Shown: in pieces, positions 61,070 through 64,000 of the stretch
How the letters are laid out: every line of letters starts with the position of its first letter
How positions within the stretch are numbered: the first letter of the stretch is position 1
DNA from: Gymnogyps californianus
Lineage: Eukaryota; Chordata; Aves; Accipitriformes; Cathartidae
Direction: 5' to 3'
DNA length: 64,000 nucleotides
Assembly (NCBI RefSeq): GCF_018139145.2
Contig: NC_059476.1
Coordinates: 5,989,501-6,053,500, forward strand
The notes under the pieces: generated by a model
What the model saw: only the letters and a program-made list of their open reading frames with translations
Database searches by the model: none
Told to the model about the DNA's origin: nothing
Position numbers and translations under genes: made by a program

Positions 61070-64000
61070 CAGGACTGGGAAGATACAGGAGTGTGAGGAG
61101 TCTTCCCAGAGGTTTGCAATGCAGGAGAGAAAAAAACCTTGAGGGGTAGTATCGGGGTGAGATAGGTAAGAGGGTGAGAGATCTGGCAGTACCAAAGCAT
61201 GGACAGATCGGTGAAATGTGAAATTCTGTGGCTATTAAAAAAAAAAAAGGTTGCACTTACAACCTTCGTGTTGGTATCCTCTCCTCCCACTGCTCTACAA
61301 ACCACTGTGTGACTTGAAATCCAGAGGTGGCTGTGTTTTACAGGTTTTCAGGATTTTAAGTCATTAGGTCATCTTTGGATTACTACCGTTCCCATGGTGC
61401 AGCTTCAAGAGCAGTTGTTCCATTTAAACATAAAAAGCTACATTAAAAATGATAGTTTGTTAAGCACTTTTGAATATTGAACTGCTCTGTAAATATAAAA
61501 TATTAAGATTATTTTTTCAGGTTGCTCTTTGAAAGGTTGCATGAATATGTTGAAATTTTTGACTGTTCGTGAAAGAAAAACACTGATACTGTCAGAAGAG
61601 CTCAACGTGACAGTGTATTAGTTAGAATAAAGTTAGTCTTTACCATTTTTACAGAATGCTTGTGAAAGTCTAAAATTATATATACCTTTAGGGATTTTTA
61701 ATCACCATTGCAAATTAGGTGATCAAAACAGTTGCTCTTAAGTTGTTCATGTATTCTGCATTTACAAGTGAATATACATGCATTGGTTAGTGTTTATATC
61801 TGCAGCATTGTTTCTGCTATTAAATTGGATTATATGCATTACTGAGCAACATAATTTCATTTCAGCAGTTGGTTTCAAATGTACGTTTCCTTTGATATCT
61901 GTGCTAATGCACTGTCTAGAGTGTTTGTGAAACCCACCTATGTCTACATTAGAATGAATACTCCAACAAATGGCTTTTCCCCCTCACCTACTCTTCAGTG
62001 AAATTTTCTCAGAAAGCCGTTCTGGTACCTGCTGCTCAGCCAGAGGCTGGTGATGGTGCTCCCAGCTCTTGGCTTCGTAGGAGGCTGGGTGTTCGGAGTG
62101 TACGCTGAAAGGCAGGAAAACGTGGATGCAGAAGAGAGGTCAAGAACTGTAGAAAGTAACAGAAAAAACTTTCTTGTTTTGGAGCACAAAGTTGGTGTCC
62201 CAGCGTGGCTAGCCTAAGTGCTTGCTATGAACGCTGTTGCATCTTGCAAACTTTACCTGGATTTACCTGAATTACTAGAAATATAATGACAAACGTGTAT
62301 AATCAGGGTCTTCCCAAGAGCAGTCGTCTTCAGCAGACTTCATCTGGTCCAGCGTTTAGAACAGGTTATGGATTCTGTGTTGCAGAAGTGAGTGTGATCC
62401 TGATGGAGGGACATCTGCCCCCCCGACATGGGACCACAAGATGGCAAACTTCATCACCAGGGAAGGCAGGCCCAAAGGCTGAGTGCGGTCCAACGTAGAC
62501 ATGTCTTGAGGCTGAGCCAGGATGGTCCAGCACAGAGCATTGAAACTCTGGGTGCTGGAGCTTCTCTTCTGCCCTGAGAGCCTGCGTACCGGGTATGGTC
62601 AGTGAGCTGGCTGGTCGGCCGTGTTTAGCAGGGGAGGCAGGGAGCTGGGGAAGGGAGAATACCGCAGTCTTTCTGATAGTTTCACACCTGCATTGCTCAA
62701 TAGAGCAAGTGTGCTGTGTAAGAAAAGAGGGAGAAGTGTAGAAATATAAGAGGGCTTTTAAAGGTTTACATAATCTTTTCCATTTTACTTTAAAGGCAGA
62801 GCTGTTTTCAGGAAAGGAAATTTGGAGGATGAAAAATATGCAGTCAGGTCACAATAACAACAGCAATAATAACTCCCACTGTGGGCTTTATGGCATCACT
62901 GGGTGCACTGGTGAGTTAAACCCACGGCAGCTGGGAGAGGACATCATCCCTGTGGGAGAGATGCTATTTGCCAGGCATACGGTAAGCCTTTGGCAGAGCC
63001 TACTGGAGAGCCCAGTCCCATGATGCTGGACCCCAGCATTGTCTCTGGTTATTATAAAGTAGCTGAGTGCTGGGAGCTGTGCACAGTACAAAGGATGATA
63101 TCTCTGTCTGTAAAAATTAATGCAGTCTCTGGAAACGGCCGGAACAATAAAATTTTACCACTTGTCTGTGAGAAGTCACAAGTTGTTTTTCATATTCTCT
63201 TGCAGCCTTTTTCTTTTAGGGTACACTGAAAAGAATTTCAATGAAATTTTCAGCTTCTCGTTCTGTTTCCCGTGTTTTTTCACACTGAAAGAAGGCCTCT
63301 TCCCCCTTTGTTCAGACATGTATGAAGCTTTTGCTTATGCATGCACTGTGTGAGGGATACTGCAAGTGAGCTCGAAGATTAGTGTTGTACAACTCTTGCT
63401 GCTATGACTTTTTCTGCTCCATGGGGCTGATGAAACCCACGCTGTGTCAGCCTGACAATAGGGCTTTGCTTTAAGGACAAACTGGTCTTAAAACCCTGTT
63501 GAGAATTTCACGTTTTAAAACAAGAGTGTTCATGTTGCCTGCCTTAGCCCTGGGCTTGCTGGATGTTCCCGACTCTTTTAACCCACGGATATACGTGTGA
63601 CTTGAAAGGACAGCTTTTAACTAGTTCTGATTGTGGTGGTGGTTCTCCCCCCACTGTTTTCACTGACATCAACGGGCTTTGTATCAAGCCAAATAAGTCA
63701 GTCTTGCTTGCTTTCTTTTCCCTGGCTTGCTGCCATATGAGAAAGAGGTGTGCAGATGAACTTCTGCTGTAAAGGTGTTATGCGAAGACGGATTTTAGCT
63801 AACATGCACATAGGACAGCAAGCTGAAGCTATGCTGTAGAGCTATCCAAAGAGACAGATGGGATAACATCAGTGGGAGCTTTGCCTGCTGCAGAAACAGT
63901 GCTATTACTTCAAATCGGAGGTGAAGGTGGTGAAGCCAAGGACAGAGTTTGAATACACCTGATCAGTTTCTGTAAAGATTTTAAAAAGGCACTGCCTTTT

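Larger units (their letters stand above)
54292..64000 (+). other. FGFR2: FGFR2 intron 6, partial (at least 9709 bp)
   Basis: Begins GTAAGT and runs off the window. It holds old amniote repeat remnants (54935, 56625, 58150), an A-rich minisatellite (60655) and a G14 run (61056). I looked for the next exon (D2-D3 linker and first half of D3) and did not find it. Confidence 0.75.

Noticed and set aside
54292..64000. The next FGFR2 exon (D2-D3 linker and first half of D3)
   Set aside because: I looked for the linker and the D3 cysteine-containing segment in all plus-strand frames and found none, so the exon must lie beyond the window.

Overview
This is a non-coding-rich stretch of a bird genome carrying the 5' part of one recognisable gene, FGFR2 (fibroblast growth factor receptor 2), on the + strand. 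A bird is indicated by CR1 LINE copies with the ATTCTATG-type 3' end, by a solo ERVL-type LTR of a kind common in birds, and by an FGFR2 ectodomain that, from memory, reads like the chicken protein. The species cannot be fixed from the sequence.

Layout. Positions 1 to about 17.8 kb are upstream intergenic DNA with no gene I can support. This part holds an ancient CR1 remnant (about 2.74-3.01 kb), a solo LTR with a 5-bp target duplication (3297-3883), two old MIR-like SINE remnants (about 6.2 and 14.0 kb), one CR1 inserted inside another (8421-9834), and a 45-bp poly-C run (10733-10777). A CpG island at about 17.8-19.55 kb contains the FGFR2 promoter and non-coding exon 1, with a good donor after 18915. 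Exon 2 (23293-23549) carries the rest of the 5' UTR, the start codon at 23432 and the signal peptide. Exon 3 (38649-38915) encodes Ig domain D1, exon 4 (39595-39669) the acid box, and exons 5 and 6 (46900-47069 and 54168-54291) Ig domain D2. The window ends inside intron 6. The D3 exons, including the alternative IIIb/IIIc pair, and the transmembrane and kinase exons lie beyond it.

The five coding segments join in frame (118+267+75+170+124 nt) to give the first 251 complete codons of the receptor. Every intron has GT-AG ends. The segments together encode the secreted, autoinhibitory and heparin/FGF-binding front half of a cell-surface tyrosine kinase receptor.

The less routine observations concern the leader and splicing. 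An in-frame upstream ATG would add a 19-residue N-terminal extension. Several uORFs precede it, and exon 2 has a tandem splice acceptor. An uninterrupted 45-nt pyrimidine tract lies before the D1 exon, which is frame-preserving if skipped. I found no new multi-gene system; the rest is intron and intergenic DNA with old repeats and low-complexity tracts.
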